From assembly GCA_964019695.1 (NCBI GenBank), contig OZ026518.1:107356305-107420304 (forward strand): a stretch of DNA of 64,000 nucleotides, read 5' to 3'. Source of the DNA: Loripinus fragilis. Its lineage: Eukaryota > Mollusca > Bivalvia > Lucinida > Lucinidae. This document shows, one piece after another, positions 20,388 to 29,425 of the stretch; within the stretch, counting starts at the first letter, position 1, and the number at the start of each line of letters is the position of its first letter. The translations under genes were made by a program, and so were the position numbers. The notes beneath the pieces are model-generated. The model did no database searches. It was given only the letters and a program-made list of their open reading frames with translations, and was not told the origin of the DNA.

Positions 20388-21287
20388 TCAACTTTTTAAA
20401 CGTTTGAAATGTAACTTTACTAAAGTTTTCCCACCAACAAAAGGGACAGACCTGCCAATTTCATCTTTGATATCAATATGAACCTGATCAATATAAGATT
20501 TTGCCAAAGGTACATAATGCAAGTTCACAAATTCTTGATGCGATTGAGTGCTAGGTTTTGACTGTTTATAAGAAACAATTCTAAGTAAAGGAGCCGTTAT
20601 ATTTCCAACGTAAGTGTAATCTGCAACATCAGAATAAACAAACATCTGATGGTGAGTCATGTTCAAATCAACAGCATATGTAAAAACCTGATTATCACTC
20701 CCAATCAGTTTATTTGAAAGATCAGGATTCAATCCAAGTATTTCTCCAAGAGACTTTGAAAATCTAATTTGGACTCTTTTTGGATTTTCAACATGTAAGT
20801 TTACACGGTTACCTGATTTCTTGTAACTTAATGTGATCATACTGTGGATTTGACGTAGAATAGCTCCACATTTTTCTTCAATTGCAATCTGAATTTGCTC
20901 TACTAAGTGCTGAGGCGAATTATAGTTTCCTGCTGGGATAAACAATTTTATTTCAGGACAACTTCCATCTTTCATGCATACAGTATTCATTTTACTTTTC
21001 CCCAGTCTTTCCAAAACATTCTCATCGTAGAAGTGAACATAAAAATAATTGCTGTTATGTGAAATGTTATATACTTCCGAAGGAGTCATAATTTCTACCA
21101 ACGCTACAACCCATTGTTCTTTCTGGACTTGAATAGGATGATTTAGCTTTGTGGTAAATGAGAACTGTTTATTTTTAGGGAAAATATCCATAGAACTATC
21201 ACTCAGTAAGCTCAGATAAAATTCATCCATGATCTCATATGTGAAACAGCCACTACAGTTGATAGAAATATAATGACAATTAGACAT
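20388..21287 (-). CDS. FYLSL-type protein, possible virion protein
   Basis: An intact 299-codon frame. A better start may be Met20, because from there it reads MDEFYLSLLSDSS, the usual opening of a protein family I recall from large virus-like elements of molluscs, cnidarians and echinoderms (F-Y-L-x-L-x-S-x-S). Further family landmarks are QWVVALVEIMTPSEVYNI (about 79-96), IPAGNYNSPQHLVEQI, VQIRFSKSLGEILGL, MFVYSDVADYTYVGN, PLLRIVSY and the ending GRSVPFVGGKTLVKLHF. The mostly beta-prone pattern and constant C-terminus would fit a jelly-roll virion component, but that assignment is inference and rests on memory of the family. It is first in the minus cluster, with a TATATATATATA stretch at about 21299-21312 just upstream. 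Confidence 0.75.
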   Translation of the reverse strand: MSNCHYISINCSGCFTYEIMDEFYLSLLSDSSMDIFPKNKQFSFTTKLNHPIQVQKEQWVVALVEIMTPSEVYNISHNSNYFYVHFYDENVLERLGKSKMNTVCMKDGSCPEIKLFIPAGNYNSPQHLVEQIQIAIEEKCGAILRQIHSMITLSYKKSGNRVNLHVENPKRVQIRFSKSLGEILGLNPDLSNKLIGSDNQVFTYAVDLNMTHHQMFVYSDVADYTYVGNITAPLLRIVSYKQSKPSTQSHQEFVNLHYVPLAKSYIDQVHIDIKDEIGRSVPFVGGKTLVKLHFKRLKS

Positions 21288-22462
21288 CGCTTAACTTCAT
21301 ATATATATATATTGGCTACTCTTGTATTAATCATATGAAGATAAAATATATAGCATCTGTGGGAAAAAGCCCAGATTTTCTGAAATCAACAGTTGAAAAT
21401 TCTCAAAATTGTTTCATCAAGCGTAATCACTATTTGATTTTTTTATCCGATCGAATATTTTCTATAAGCCAAACTAATGAAATTTTCACCATGTGGTAGG
21501 CAAAATCACTAGTTCTCAAATTATTTTGATATGCAAATTTGATTTTTTCATCCGATCAAATATTTTCTATAAGCCAAACTACTGAAAGTTTCACAATGCG
21601 ACAATAGAAATCACTAGCAAAAAAAATTGACAAGCAAAACTATATGAATTTTTTCACTAAGTGTCAGGCGAGACTATATGTTTTTTGCTAGGCCTAAAGT
21701 GCAGGCGAGACTACATTTTTTGAAAAATTAGCAAGAAGTATCAGGCACTGTTTAAACAGCACCATTACTCCCCCAGTACTATCCTAACCTCGGAATCCCT
21801 GGCGATTGAAACTGTCTCAAATACAAGTCAAATTCCTGCATGTCTCTATGGACCAGAGAATTTGAGGCGGAGCCACTCCAACCCAAAGGCTGGCGCCCTT
21901 AAACAGCCAAAGCTGCTCTACCTTTTTAAATGCATATTCAACAGTTTCTGAAGCACAAAGCTTCTCTACGGGCCTCGGCGGATGTATAGAGTACCAGTGG
22001 TCAGTTATTTTTGTTCACACTATATCTCTACTGACTTAATAAGCAAATATTTGCAATTCATATATATAGTTATCCTATCACAGAATAAGTTTGAAATGGT
22101 GTCTCAATGTTACTCTATCCCATAATAGTTTTCAAGCCTTATAGTATGTAAAATCGATAACTTGAATATAAGAGCTATCTTATGGTAAAAATTTGAAGTA
22201 AATCGGATAAAAAATACCCGAGATATTACAATTTCGCATATTTTTTACCGTGAAATTTTTTATTCAGGGGAAATAATTTATTGGCATGAAAAAGCAAGAA
22301 CCGGATTTCTAAAAAGTAAAAATTCATATTTTCGCAATAACTTGAGTTTGCCTAGACCGATTTTCAAAATTTTTTCACCTTATAAAAGCTTAGAACAATT
22401 GCCATCTTATCACATTAAAACTAATTCATCTGCAGGTAACACATAAAGAAAGCAAATCAGTT
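21288..22462. promoter_or_regulatory. Central bidirectional regulatory region of the mobile element
   Basis: This 1.2 kb separates the divergent clusters. Next to the minus cluster it has a TATATATATA tract (21299-21312). Two imperfect copies of a ~47 bp block (GATTTTTTTATCCGATCGAA then TATTTTCTATAAGCCAAACT) start at 21436 and 21541. Two AGGCGAGACTA.AT blocks lie at about 21667 and 21702. A GC-richer segment at 21770-21980 (GAGGCGGAGCCACTCC) stands out from the AT-rich surroundings and could be a core promoter. Promoter or origin function is inferred from layout. Confidence 0.5.
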
Positions 22463-23140
22463 ATGGCATATCAACTACCGATAGAAATACAACATATGAT
22501 ATGGACTTATTCGATGTACAATTCAGCTAAAGGGTTAGGATTCAGGAAGCAAATTCAAGAAGGATGGTTTAAACTTAGGTTGAGACGCTTGTCAAATGCT
22601 TTAGAGACTAAATCTCAGGACATCTATCACCAAGAACTAGGCCAACTACTTCTAAGCATTGACGAATTACTATATCTTCCTGGCGAGATGCGCTTAAGAT
22701 TTCATACCGAGATGCTCAAGATACATTACTCCAAATTTCACAGTATTGATAAAGCTCGTGTTTGGGTTGTAAGAATGAAGAATTTGACAGTGGATAAACT
22801 TTACTCTATTTGTACTCGTGACACAGATATCAAGTATTTTTTGAATGGAATCATCTATGACAGTAATAAGTTTTATGGATGCTTGTACTTAAAGGAAGAA
22901 ACTCCTAAGCATCAGGTCCAATGGTTAATGTCTGCATGGAATACTCAAGATGTATCTTTATCTGTGGCATCTTTAACAGTTGCGGGGATTAATCACTTTA
23001 TAACCAGTGAACTGATTAGGTATATAAACAGACCAGATTCATATAACGTTGCCATTGGACATTATACTCCAAGACAGATAGAACCACAAATTATTTTGAA
23101 GTTTCCAAGTCGTGAGTCTGATTATCTGCTGAATAACTGA
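22463..23140 (+). CDS. Unrecognised 225-aa protein of the mobile element
   Basis: An intact frame from ATG (MAYQLPIEIQHMIWTYSM) to TGA. The first 15 residues, LPIEIQHMIW, recall the first helix of an F-box or a similar short docking helix, but the rest matches no family I know. Residues 20-110 are rich in Leu, Arg and Glu and look helical. Later segments (YGCLYLKEETPKHQVQWLMS, SYNVAIGHYTPRQIEPQIIL) look mixed alpha/beta. No Cys/His metal site or catalytic triad stands out. It is the first plus-strand gene after the central region, with two bases separating its stop from the next start. Confidence 0.7.
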   Translation: MAYQLPIEIQHMIWTYSMYNSAKGLGFRKQIQEGWFKLRLRRLSNALETKSQDIYHQELGQLLLSIDELLYLPGEMRLRFHTEMLKIHYSKFHSIDKARVWVVRMKNLTVDKLYSICTRDTDIKYFLNGIIYDSNKFYGCLYLKEETPKHQVQWLMSAWNTQDVSLSVASLTVAGINHFITSELIRYINRPDSYNVAIGHYTPRQIEPQIILKFPSRESDYLLNN

Positions 23141-23142
23141 AT

Positions 23143-23529
23143 ATGTATACGATCACCAAAAGTCTACCCGTGTGCTTAGATCAAATTTTACATTTTGATG
23201 TCTACAAAATAACTTTAGAACACATCTTATCATTAGAACCATCCAGTGCCGAGTTTTTGAAAACGAGAGCAGGAATCAAGAACTGGTTAAACCGATTTGA
23301 GACATTTGATACATTCAGATTTTGGACTAAACGTAATGCTCGAGAGATGTTGAGAATCATTGATGACACTCCTGTCACCTATATGGATTGGTTAACTTAT
23401 GTGGCAAACAGCGAAAGTGTGATTTCTCACATCGAAGCAGTATTGAAAGAAATTCAACAACCCTCAGAAGAAGAAGATATGGATTATGAAGATCTCATTT
23501 CAAACATAGATAGCTTGATCACGATATAA
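23143..23529 (+). CDS. Unrecognised 128-aa protein of the mobile element
   Basis: An intact frame starting two bases after the 225-aa gene stops (TGA-AT-ATG), a spacing compatible with reinitiation on one mRNA. The N-terminal half is mixed hydrophobic (VYKITLEHILSLEPSSAEFL), the middle basic and aromatic (RFWTKRNAREMLRII), and the tail acidic (PSEEEDMDYEDL). The protein is probably soluble, with no membrane segment. The function is unknown. The close coupling suggests it works with the 225-aa protein. Confidence 0.7.
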   Translation: MYTITKSLPVCLDQILHFDVYKITLEHILSLEPSSAEFLKTRAGIKNWLNRFETFDTFRFWTKRNAREMLRIIDDTPVTYMDWLTYVANSESVISHIEAVLKEIQQPSEEEDMDYEDLISNIDSLITI

Positions 23530-23575
23530 AAAGAATGATCAAGTCATTTTGCTCATCATATCTGAGTTCAACATC

Positions 23576-23683
23576 ATGGAAGAAGCAAGAGAGAAGAAAT
23601 ATTTGGAAATTCCACTAGATCCTGTACAGAGATGGTTGCAGAGAACTCAGATAAAATTGATCCCTAGTGATGAATACAAGTGA
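23576..23683 (+). CDS. Candidate 35-aa microprotein of the plus cluster
   Basis: ATG opens a 35-codon frame beginning MEEAREKKYLEIPLDPVQRW and ending SDEYK-stop, 46 bp after the 128-aa gene on the same strand. The composition is coding-like: charged, one amphipathic helix (VQRWLQRTQIKLI), no low complexity. It is the last frame before the inverted repeat. A polyadenylation signal at 23729-23734 and another at 23815-23820 follow. It is short enough to be chance, though its position makes it worth noting. Confidence 0.4.
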   Translation: MEEAREKKYLEIPLDPVQRWLQRTQIKLIPSDEYK

Positions 23684-23814
23684 TCTTAGTGACTCAGTAG
23701 ACATATTCATTAAATATTTTAGACACATAATAAATCTAGGAGTTCTATTGTAAACAATGAACAGAGGGACGGCCCTAATCCTCTGTCATTGTAATCAGTT
23801 ATAGTTAGCGGGGC

Positions 23815-23820
23815 AATAAA
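23815..23820 (+). terminator. Polyadenylation signal AATAAA for the plus cluster
   Basis: It lies 132 bp past the end of the 35-aa frame, inside the right inverted repeat. It mirrors the signal at 18902-18907, so each inverted repeat supplies a 3' end to the cluster facing it. Confidence 0.55.
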
Positions 23821-24411
23821 GTTATAGAAATGTTCACCAGTCTTTGTTGTTCTTCCATTAAAAAATCAGTAGTAGTAAGCTTGAGACAACTAGCTATACA
23901 CTAGTTAACGCTACAGAGTGATGCCTCTATGAGTTGAGGTCTTAATTGACCAAGAGACTCTTAAGACGCATAGAACTAAGTAGCCTCGACTATTACACAC
24001 ACCATATATCACCACATACTATACCTCCTAAAATGACTAAGTTATTTTCAAAGCTAAATTTGACTAAGTTATTTTCAATGCTGGAAATTATCACAATCAT
24101 ACACCAGCAGGAATGGCCCAAAAAGTTATTCACAGCTCAATGCTCAAGCCTACCAGGGATTGATTGGAGAGAGGGTACAAGTCAATTTGTCAAATGTGTA
24201 GGTGTGGAAACTCCACATTGTGGAGATGTGGAGATGTGGTGGATCCACATTGTCAAGATGTGGAGATGTGGTGGATCCACATTTTAAGTGTGGCGGTACA
24301 CATATAATTCGTATTTATCCAAAAATGAACGTAAATCTCCATTATTCTGACCCACAATATATCTGCATTTATTCACATTTGAAATGTGGAAATCCACATT
24401 GCTCCACAATA

Positions 24412-24891
24412 CAGTCAAAACTCTTTATAACGTCACTCGTTATAACAGAATATTTAATATCCGACATAAAATTGCTGGGAACGGATCTGTTTCCATTAAA
24501 AATTCCCTCTTTATAACAGAAAATTCACATAACGACACCAACAGTAATTTTTGGGAACAGATATACAATTTCTATTGAAAGTAAATTCATTATAACAGAA
24601 TTGTTAACATGTGTCAGACAATTTTGTGATCAGAACAAGGTCTCTTTGCATGAACAGGTTTCTGTCTCACTTGATAATTGGTAAGCTTTGTGCATTTTGA
24701 TGCAATATGAAATTAAACTGATGAAAACATTTGGAATAATAGCATTTTAAATCATTTGTACAATATTTTCTTTTACCAAATGATTATTATGTTGAAATCT
24801 GGTAATGGTCAGAATTCTTTATAACAGCAAATTCACTATAACGTCAAGGATAGCTTGGAACAAACAGTGTCGTTATAAAGAGGGTTGACTG
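24412..24891. mobile_element. 480-bp pogo/Tc1-mariner-type MITE inside the right inverted repeat
   Basis: The tips CAGTCAAAACTCTTTATAACG and CGTTATAAAGAGGGTTGACTG are inverted, and TA is duplicated at 24410-24411 and 24892-24893. Internal CTTTATAACAG/CTATAACG repeats reinforce the ends. No coding frame is present. The left inverted repeat has the uninterrupted site (GATGTATTGTGGAG near 18308-18321), so the MITE landed after the 8.6 kb element had formed. Confidence 0.9.
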
Positions 24892-25034
24892 TACATCCAC
24901 ATTGCTCCACATTACATCCACATTCAAAATGTGGAGATGTGGTGGATCCACATTGCATCCACATTTTACATGTGAAGGTCCACATTGCATCCACATCTCA
25001 AACGATATGGATACCCAACCAGAATAATCCCCCA

Positions 25035-25855
25035 AAATAAACTAAGTTATTTCCCATTAGCCCAGGAAACTATTATAATTATAGGCCCAACCAGAATAGA
25101 CCTCAAAAATAAACTAAGTTATTTCTCAATAGCCCAAGAAACTATCAAAATCATAGGCCCAGCCAGAATAATCCCAAAAATAAACTAAGTTATTTCTCAA
25201 TAGCCCAAGCAACTATTATAATCATAGGCCCAGCCAGAATAGAACTCAAAAATAAGCTAAGTTATTTTCAAATAGCCCAGGAAACTATCACAATTATAGG
25301 CCCAGCCAGAATAATCCCAAAAATAAACTAAGTTATTTTCAAATAGCCCAGAAAACTATCACAATTATAGACCCAACCAGAATAGAACTCAAAAATAAAC
25401 TAAGTTATTTTCAAATAGCCCAGGAAACTATCACAAGTATAGGCCCAGCCAGAATAGAACTCAAAAAATAAACTAAGTTATTTTCAAATAGCCCAGGAAA
25501 CTATCACAATTATAGGCCCAGCCAGAATAATCCCAAAAATAAACTAAGTTATTTTCAAATAGCCCAGGAAACTATCACAATTATAGGCCCAGCCAGAATA
25601 GAACTCAAAAAATAAACTAAGTTATTTTCAAATAGCCCAGGAAACTATCACAATTATAGGCCCAGCCAGAATAATCCCAAAAATAAACTAAGTTATTTTC
25701 AAATAGCCCAGCAAACTATCACAATTATAGGCCCAGCCAGAATAGAACTCAAAAAATAAACTAAGTTATTTTCAAATAGCCCAGGAAACTATCACAATTA
25801 TAGGCCCAACCAGAATAGACCTCAAAAATAAACTAAGTTATTCACAGCTAGTCAC
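25035..25855. repeat. 72-bp tandem array in the right inverted repeat (12 copies)
   Basis: This is the complement of the left array. AAACTAAGTTATT recurs every ~70-73 bp from about 25040 to 25830. Two alternating forms (AATAATCCCAAAAATAAAC and AATAGAACTCAAAAAATAAAC) appear in the same alternating order as on the left. Confidence 0.95.
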
Positions 25856-25963
25856 TCAAGCCTACCAGGGGAGTCATCTATGGCACAAATTTTTTAGCCT
25901 GAAAAATTCTAAGTTCTTTTCAGGCTTAAAAAAAATTTGTGCCAGAGTGGCCCCCATTACTAC

Positions 25964-28255
25964 TATCACATCTTTATATTTGGTCCATGCATTTTCAAAT
26001 TTATCTAAATTGCCATTTCTTGTTGGTGTGTGTTGTATCAGCTTATAGAAATATTTTACCTTATTTTGCAGTGCTACTACAGATAGGGGGTGGTCAAGGC
26101 GTTTTGTTGCGTATATATAGTACTTGACAATAATAAAAATATGTAAGTCTGCTGATGAGTATGTATTCCCTATGCTAAATATAAACAATTCTTCAACAAA
26201 TGTCAGATTAACATTGTTATTAAGGAGCCATCTTTTGAAGTCTTTAAGGAGATTTTTAGTTTCTTGGCATTCCCAGAGCATATGTTTTATTGTTTCTTCC
26301 TCTTGACAAAAGTTACATCTTGGGCTAGGTACATATTTCATGATATATAGATATTTTTAGTTGGTAGAATTCGGTGGTTTATTCTTGTTTGGAACCATTG
26401 CATTTTTGTTCCTAAAGATAGTTTGAAAGGAAAAGAATAGATTGCTTTCCATGTTTCATCTTCCATATTGTAAACACTATTCCATTTATGCTGGGAAGTT
26501 GGTTTATCTGTATTCTTGTTTAGAATCATATAAAAGTCTCTCCCTCCCATCTTTGATTTTATAAGAAGGAGTATATTTGCAGGCAACAATGGTGCATGTA
26601 GTTTTTTTTAGAAAAGCTTGTTATTTTATGGGTTCCTGCATACGCCATTATTGCTTGGTTTAGTCCTAGAAATTGGACAAAATTTGTTTTTATGTTGTAA
26701 ATAAAACGTTCAAATTCTTCTTGCAAAAGAAATGCACCTGTTTCATGTATCAGATCATTAATGTTCCTAACTCCTTTCTGGCCCCATTCTTTTGTGTATA
26801 TTGGTTTGTTGCTGATTGTTATCTTATTGTTATGGAAAATTGTACTTGAGAGAATAAAGTCTTCGGTATCTTCGTCAATAAGTTGGAGTATTTCTGAGTA
26901 TGCACTTATTACATCATACCAAAATCTATTATTTATCTTTTTTAGTAGAATCAGTGTAACATTTTCCAAATACTAGTAACTCCTTAAAGATTATTGTAGT
27001 GCTTATGACAGATTGCCAAAGACTATTGGATATAATGAATCTTCTTAACCAAATTAATTTCATACTTTTTATAAATGCTTTGAGATTTATCATTTTAAGA
27101 CCACCTCCACAAGACTGTTTTATAACATTTTGTTCAATTTTGGCAGGGCCATCCCACAAAAATTAAAAAAAATATATTATTTAACTCCTTAATTGTTTGT
27201 TCATTTGGTATTGAAATAAATAAATGATTTAACATAGGGAGTAGAAGTGTTTTTATAACTGTTATCTTACCTAATGGGGTAAGATATCGTCTGTTCCAGA
27301 GTTTAAACAAAGATCTGATGTTTTGTACTTTTTCTTTGAAGTTTATCTGTTGCATTTTGTCTAAGTCAATATGAAAATTTTTCCATAGAATAGTAAGTGA
27401 GTTTGATCAGGAAATACCACAATCACAAACCGCAGACAACCCAGTGGCACCGCGAGGAAGAGCCGCTCAACCATCACGAGACACCAGGAAGACAAATTAA
27501 GCAAAGCAATCAGCTCTCACTTCCCCATCAGGATGATTGCAATACTAGAATGGACATAAAGTAACGTACAACAAAACATAGAACAACCACAGACCCCCAC
27601 AATGGGAGAAACAATAAACAAAAAGTCAACAACAACAGAACCACCGCCTTAGAACAGACAGCAGCCTAAGCCACCGGGGGGCTTAAATGCATTTTACTGG
27701 TACCAAATCTTCGCCCTAGATTCTGCTGTTGTTGAAGTACAAGAAATGTTCAGCTCGCATGGAGGCCATCTAACTAATGCAATGTATCATCATGGAAAAC
27801 ACTCCAATCAAATTACTACACCATGATGAAACAAAGAAAAGGGCTCATGACTCACAGATAGTCAGAGCTAAAGAAAACCTCAAGTTGAGCCACGGTTTAA
27901 AGTCAGTTTTACCCCATGATAGCTTCCAACTTGTTTTGATGGATGCAGTACTATATTTCTTAATCCCTATCCATACAGAGGTTTTTCAAAATTAACTTTC
28001 AGACCTGAAAAATGTGAATAATCATACAATACATCGAGTGTTGCATTTAAAGATTTGCTTGTTCCACCTAAAAGAAATAATGTGTCATCAGCGTATTGAG
28101 ATAATCTATGTTCCTTGTCATTTATAATTATGCCACTTATGTTTATGTAATTTCTGATCATTATGCCTAGAATCTCAGCACAGAGAGTAAATAGAAAAGT
28201 TGACACTGGATCGCCCTTGCCACAGCCACGACCAATATTGAAAAAAAGATGACAA
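25964..28255 (-). pseudogene. Tx1/L1-like LINE ORF2, RT thumb and C-terminal part (broken)
   Basis: On the minus strand the frame resumes after a frameshift near 28220 with a core RT segment containing YADDT (28081-28094), followed by SHFSGLKVNFEK. It is cut by a foreign repeat at about 27389-27985, then resumes (FHIDLDKMQQINFKEK, LNHLFISIP). It ends with the zinc-knuckle-like CNFCQEEETIKHMLWEC region typical of LINE C-termini (zf-RVT). Several frameshifts near 26560, 26950 and 27150 make it inactive. The 8.6 kb mobile element interrupts it eight residues before its stop. The IGENT, QYADDT and SGLKVN motifs fit the L1/Tx1 group. Confidence 0.8.
27389..27985 (-). mobile_element. Dispersed repeat A inserted in the LINE
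   Basis: It starts ATAGTAAGTGAGTTTGATCAGG, continues ACAACAACAGAACCACCGCC and AAATGCATTTTACTGGTACC, and runs into AGCTCGCATGGAGGCC and beyond. Copies are at 34384-34725, 48145-48560 and 51896-52368, with fragments at 29335-29425 and 30897-31058. It separates two parts of the LINE RT domain, so it arrived later. Its tail structure resembles the 3' region of a Penelope-like element, but this is uncertain. Confidence 0.7.
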
Positions 28256-29290
28256 GTTGCCGCATTGGTTCACACTTAGCTTTACATTTTTGTTAGATGT
28301 TTTTATCCAAGAGATGATAGAGTTACCAAAGCCAAAAAATTCCATAACTTTATGTATAAATGGCCAAGACACAGAGTCAAAAGCGTTTTCAAAATCTACA
28401 TAAAGCAGTAATCCTGGTATATTGTTTTCCTCAGTGTATTGCATAATGTCGTAGATTAATATAGTGTTTTCTCCTATATATCTTCCCACAATGAATCCTG
28501 TTTGATCACTGTGTATCAGTTTATGTAGAGTACTCTTAATTCTGGCTGCAATGACTCCAGAAGCTATTTTATATACACAATTGAGTAAGGATATTGGTCT
28601 AAAATTTTTAACAAAGTGGCGAGGCTTGTTATCTTTTGGTATGCATGTAATTATTCCTTCCCTTTGAGTTATTGATAGTTCCCCCTTTGAAAAAACATAA
28701 TTAATAGAACGCACTACAAAATGACCAATCTTTTTCCAAAATATTTTAAAAAATTCAGCAGTGAAACCATCTGATCCTGGGCTCCGATTATTTGACATGG
28801 CTTTGAGAATTAATGAAGCTTCACGATACGTTATTCGACCTTCTAATGAATCTGATTCGTCTTTATTTAATCTTTTAATATCATTGTTTCTAAATAATCC
28901 AAACAAACCAATATCTATAAGTTGGCTGTCTTTGCTAGCGTAGAGGTCTTCATAGAATCTCTTTGTTTCATTTAAAATGTCGAACTGGTCAGTTATTATT
29001 TTCCCATCATTTGTTTCTAATTTTGATACAATTTTACTTGTGTAGTTGTACTTTTCAAGGTTAAAGAAGAAGTTAGTTGATTTTTCATCGTCTTCAATAA
29101 TTTTGGCTCTTGCTCTTACCAGGACTCCTTCCATTTTATTTTTTCTTATTCTGTATAGTTCTTCTTTTAGATTCTCAATTTCATTGAGGTTTGTATCTGT
29201 CAACTTACCTTCTAGAGATTCTATATTGCTGATTAATTCTTTTTCTTTTTTATCTGCTGCTTTTTCTTGTAACTTGAGAATGAAATAGAT
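28256..29290 (-). pseudogene. LINE ORF2 reverse transcriptase, fingers and palm
   Basis: A 342-codon open stretch on the minus strand. After a charged linker, it has the RT landmarks SNNRSPGSDGFTAEFFKIF, FRPISLLNCVYKI, DQTGFIVGRYIGENT and LLYVDFENAFDSVSW. The catalytic Asp of motif A is present (YVDFENAF). A frameshift near 28220 separates it from the YADD motif. From memory, the GRYIGEN and FENAFDSVSW signatures are those of L1/Tx1-type LINEs. In these elements this enzyme copies the RNA by target-primed reverse transcription. Confidence 0.85.
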
Positions 29291-29334
29291 TTTCCTCTTA
29301 ACTCCATCAAAAGTGTTCCTAGAAGAAGTTGGTC

Positions 29335-29425
29335 GTTAATTACAAACTGAATTTGCGGTGCCACAGGGTTGTCTGCAGTTTGTGATTGTGGTATTTCCTG
29401 ATCATGCTCAATTACTATTTTTGGT
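29335..29425 (+). repeat. Fragment of repeat A between LINE endonuclease and RT
   Basis: GTCTGCAGTTTGTGATTGTG followed by GTATTTCCTGATCATGCTCA matches the end of repeat A seen at 31010-31050 and 52315-52360, in the opposite orientation to the insertion at 27389. It interrupts the LINE reading frame. Confidence 0.65.

Larger units (their letters stand above)
17320..25963. mobile_element. 8.64 kb virus-like mobile element with long inverted repeats
   Basis: The tips are GTAGTAATGGGGGCCACTCT and its exact complement. TATCACA (8 bp if a shared C is counted) is duplicated at 17312-17318 and 25964-25970. Inverted repeats are 17320-18976 and 23746-25963. The core carries two divergent clusters of intact single-exon ORFs. 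I see no transposase, integrase, polymerase, ATPase or protease motif. Polintons use 6-bp duplications and TIRs beginning AG, which the AGTAG start only loosely recalls. The element may depend on enzymes from elsewhere, or use an unrecognised one. It sits inside an older LINE. Confidence 0.85.
23746..25963 (-). repeat. Right terminal inverted repeat (2.2 kb with an inserted MITE)
   Basis: This is the mirror image of 17320-18976, starting TATTGTAAACAATGAACAG. After removing the 480-bp MITE at 24412-24891 its length is about 1.73 kb, which exceeds the left copy by roughly one 72-bp unit (12 copies against 11). Single-base differences are few. Confidence 0.9.

Noticed and set aside
17320..25963. 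Calling the element a classical Polinton/Maverick outright
   Set aside because: No PolB, integrase, ATPase or protease frame is visible, the direct repeat is 7-8 bp instead of 6, and the capsid-like call is only inferred.
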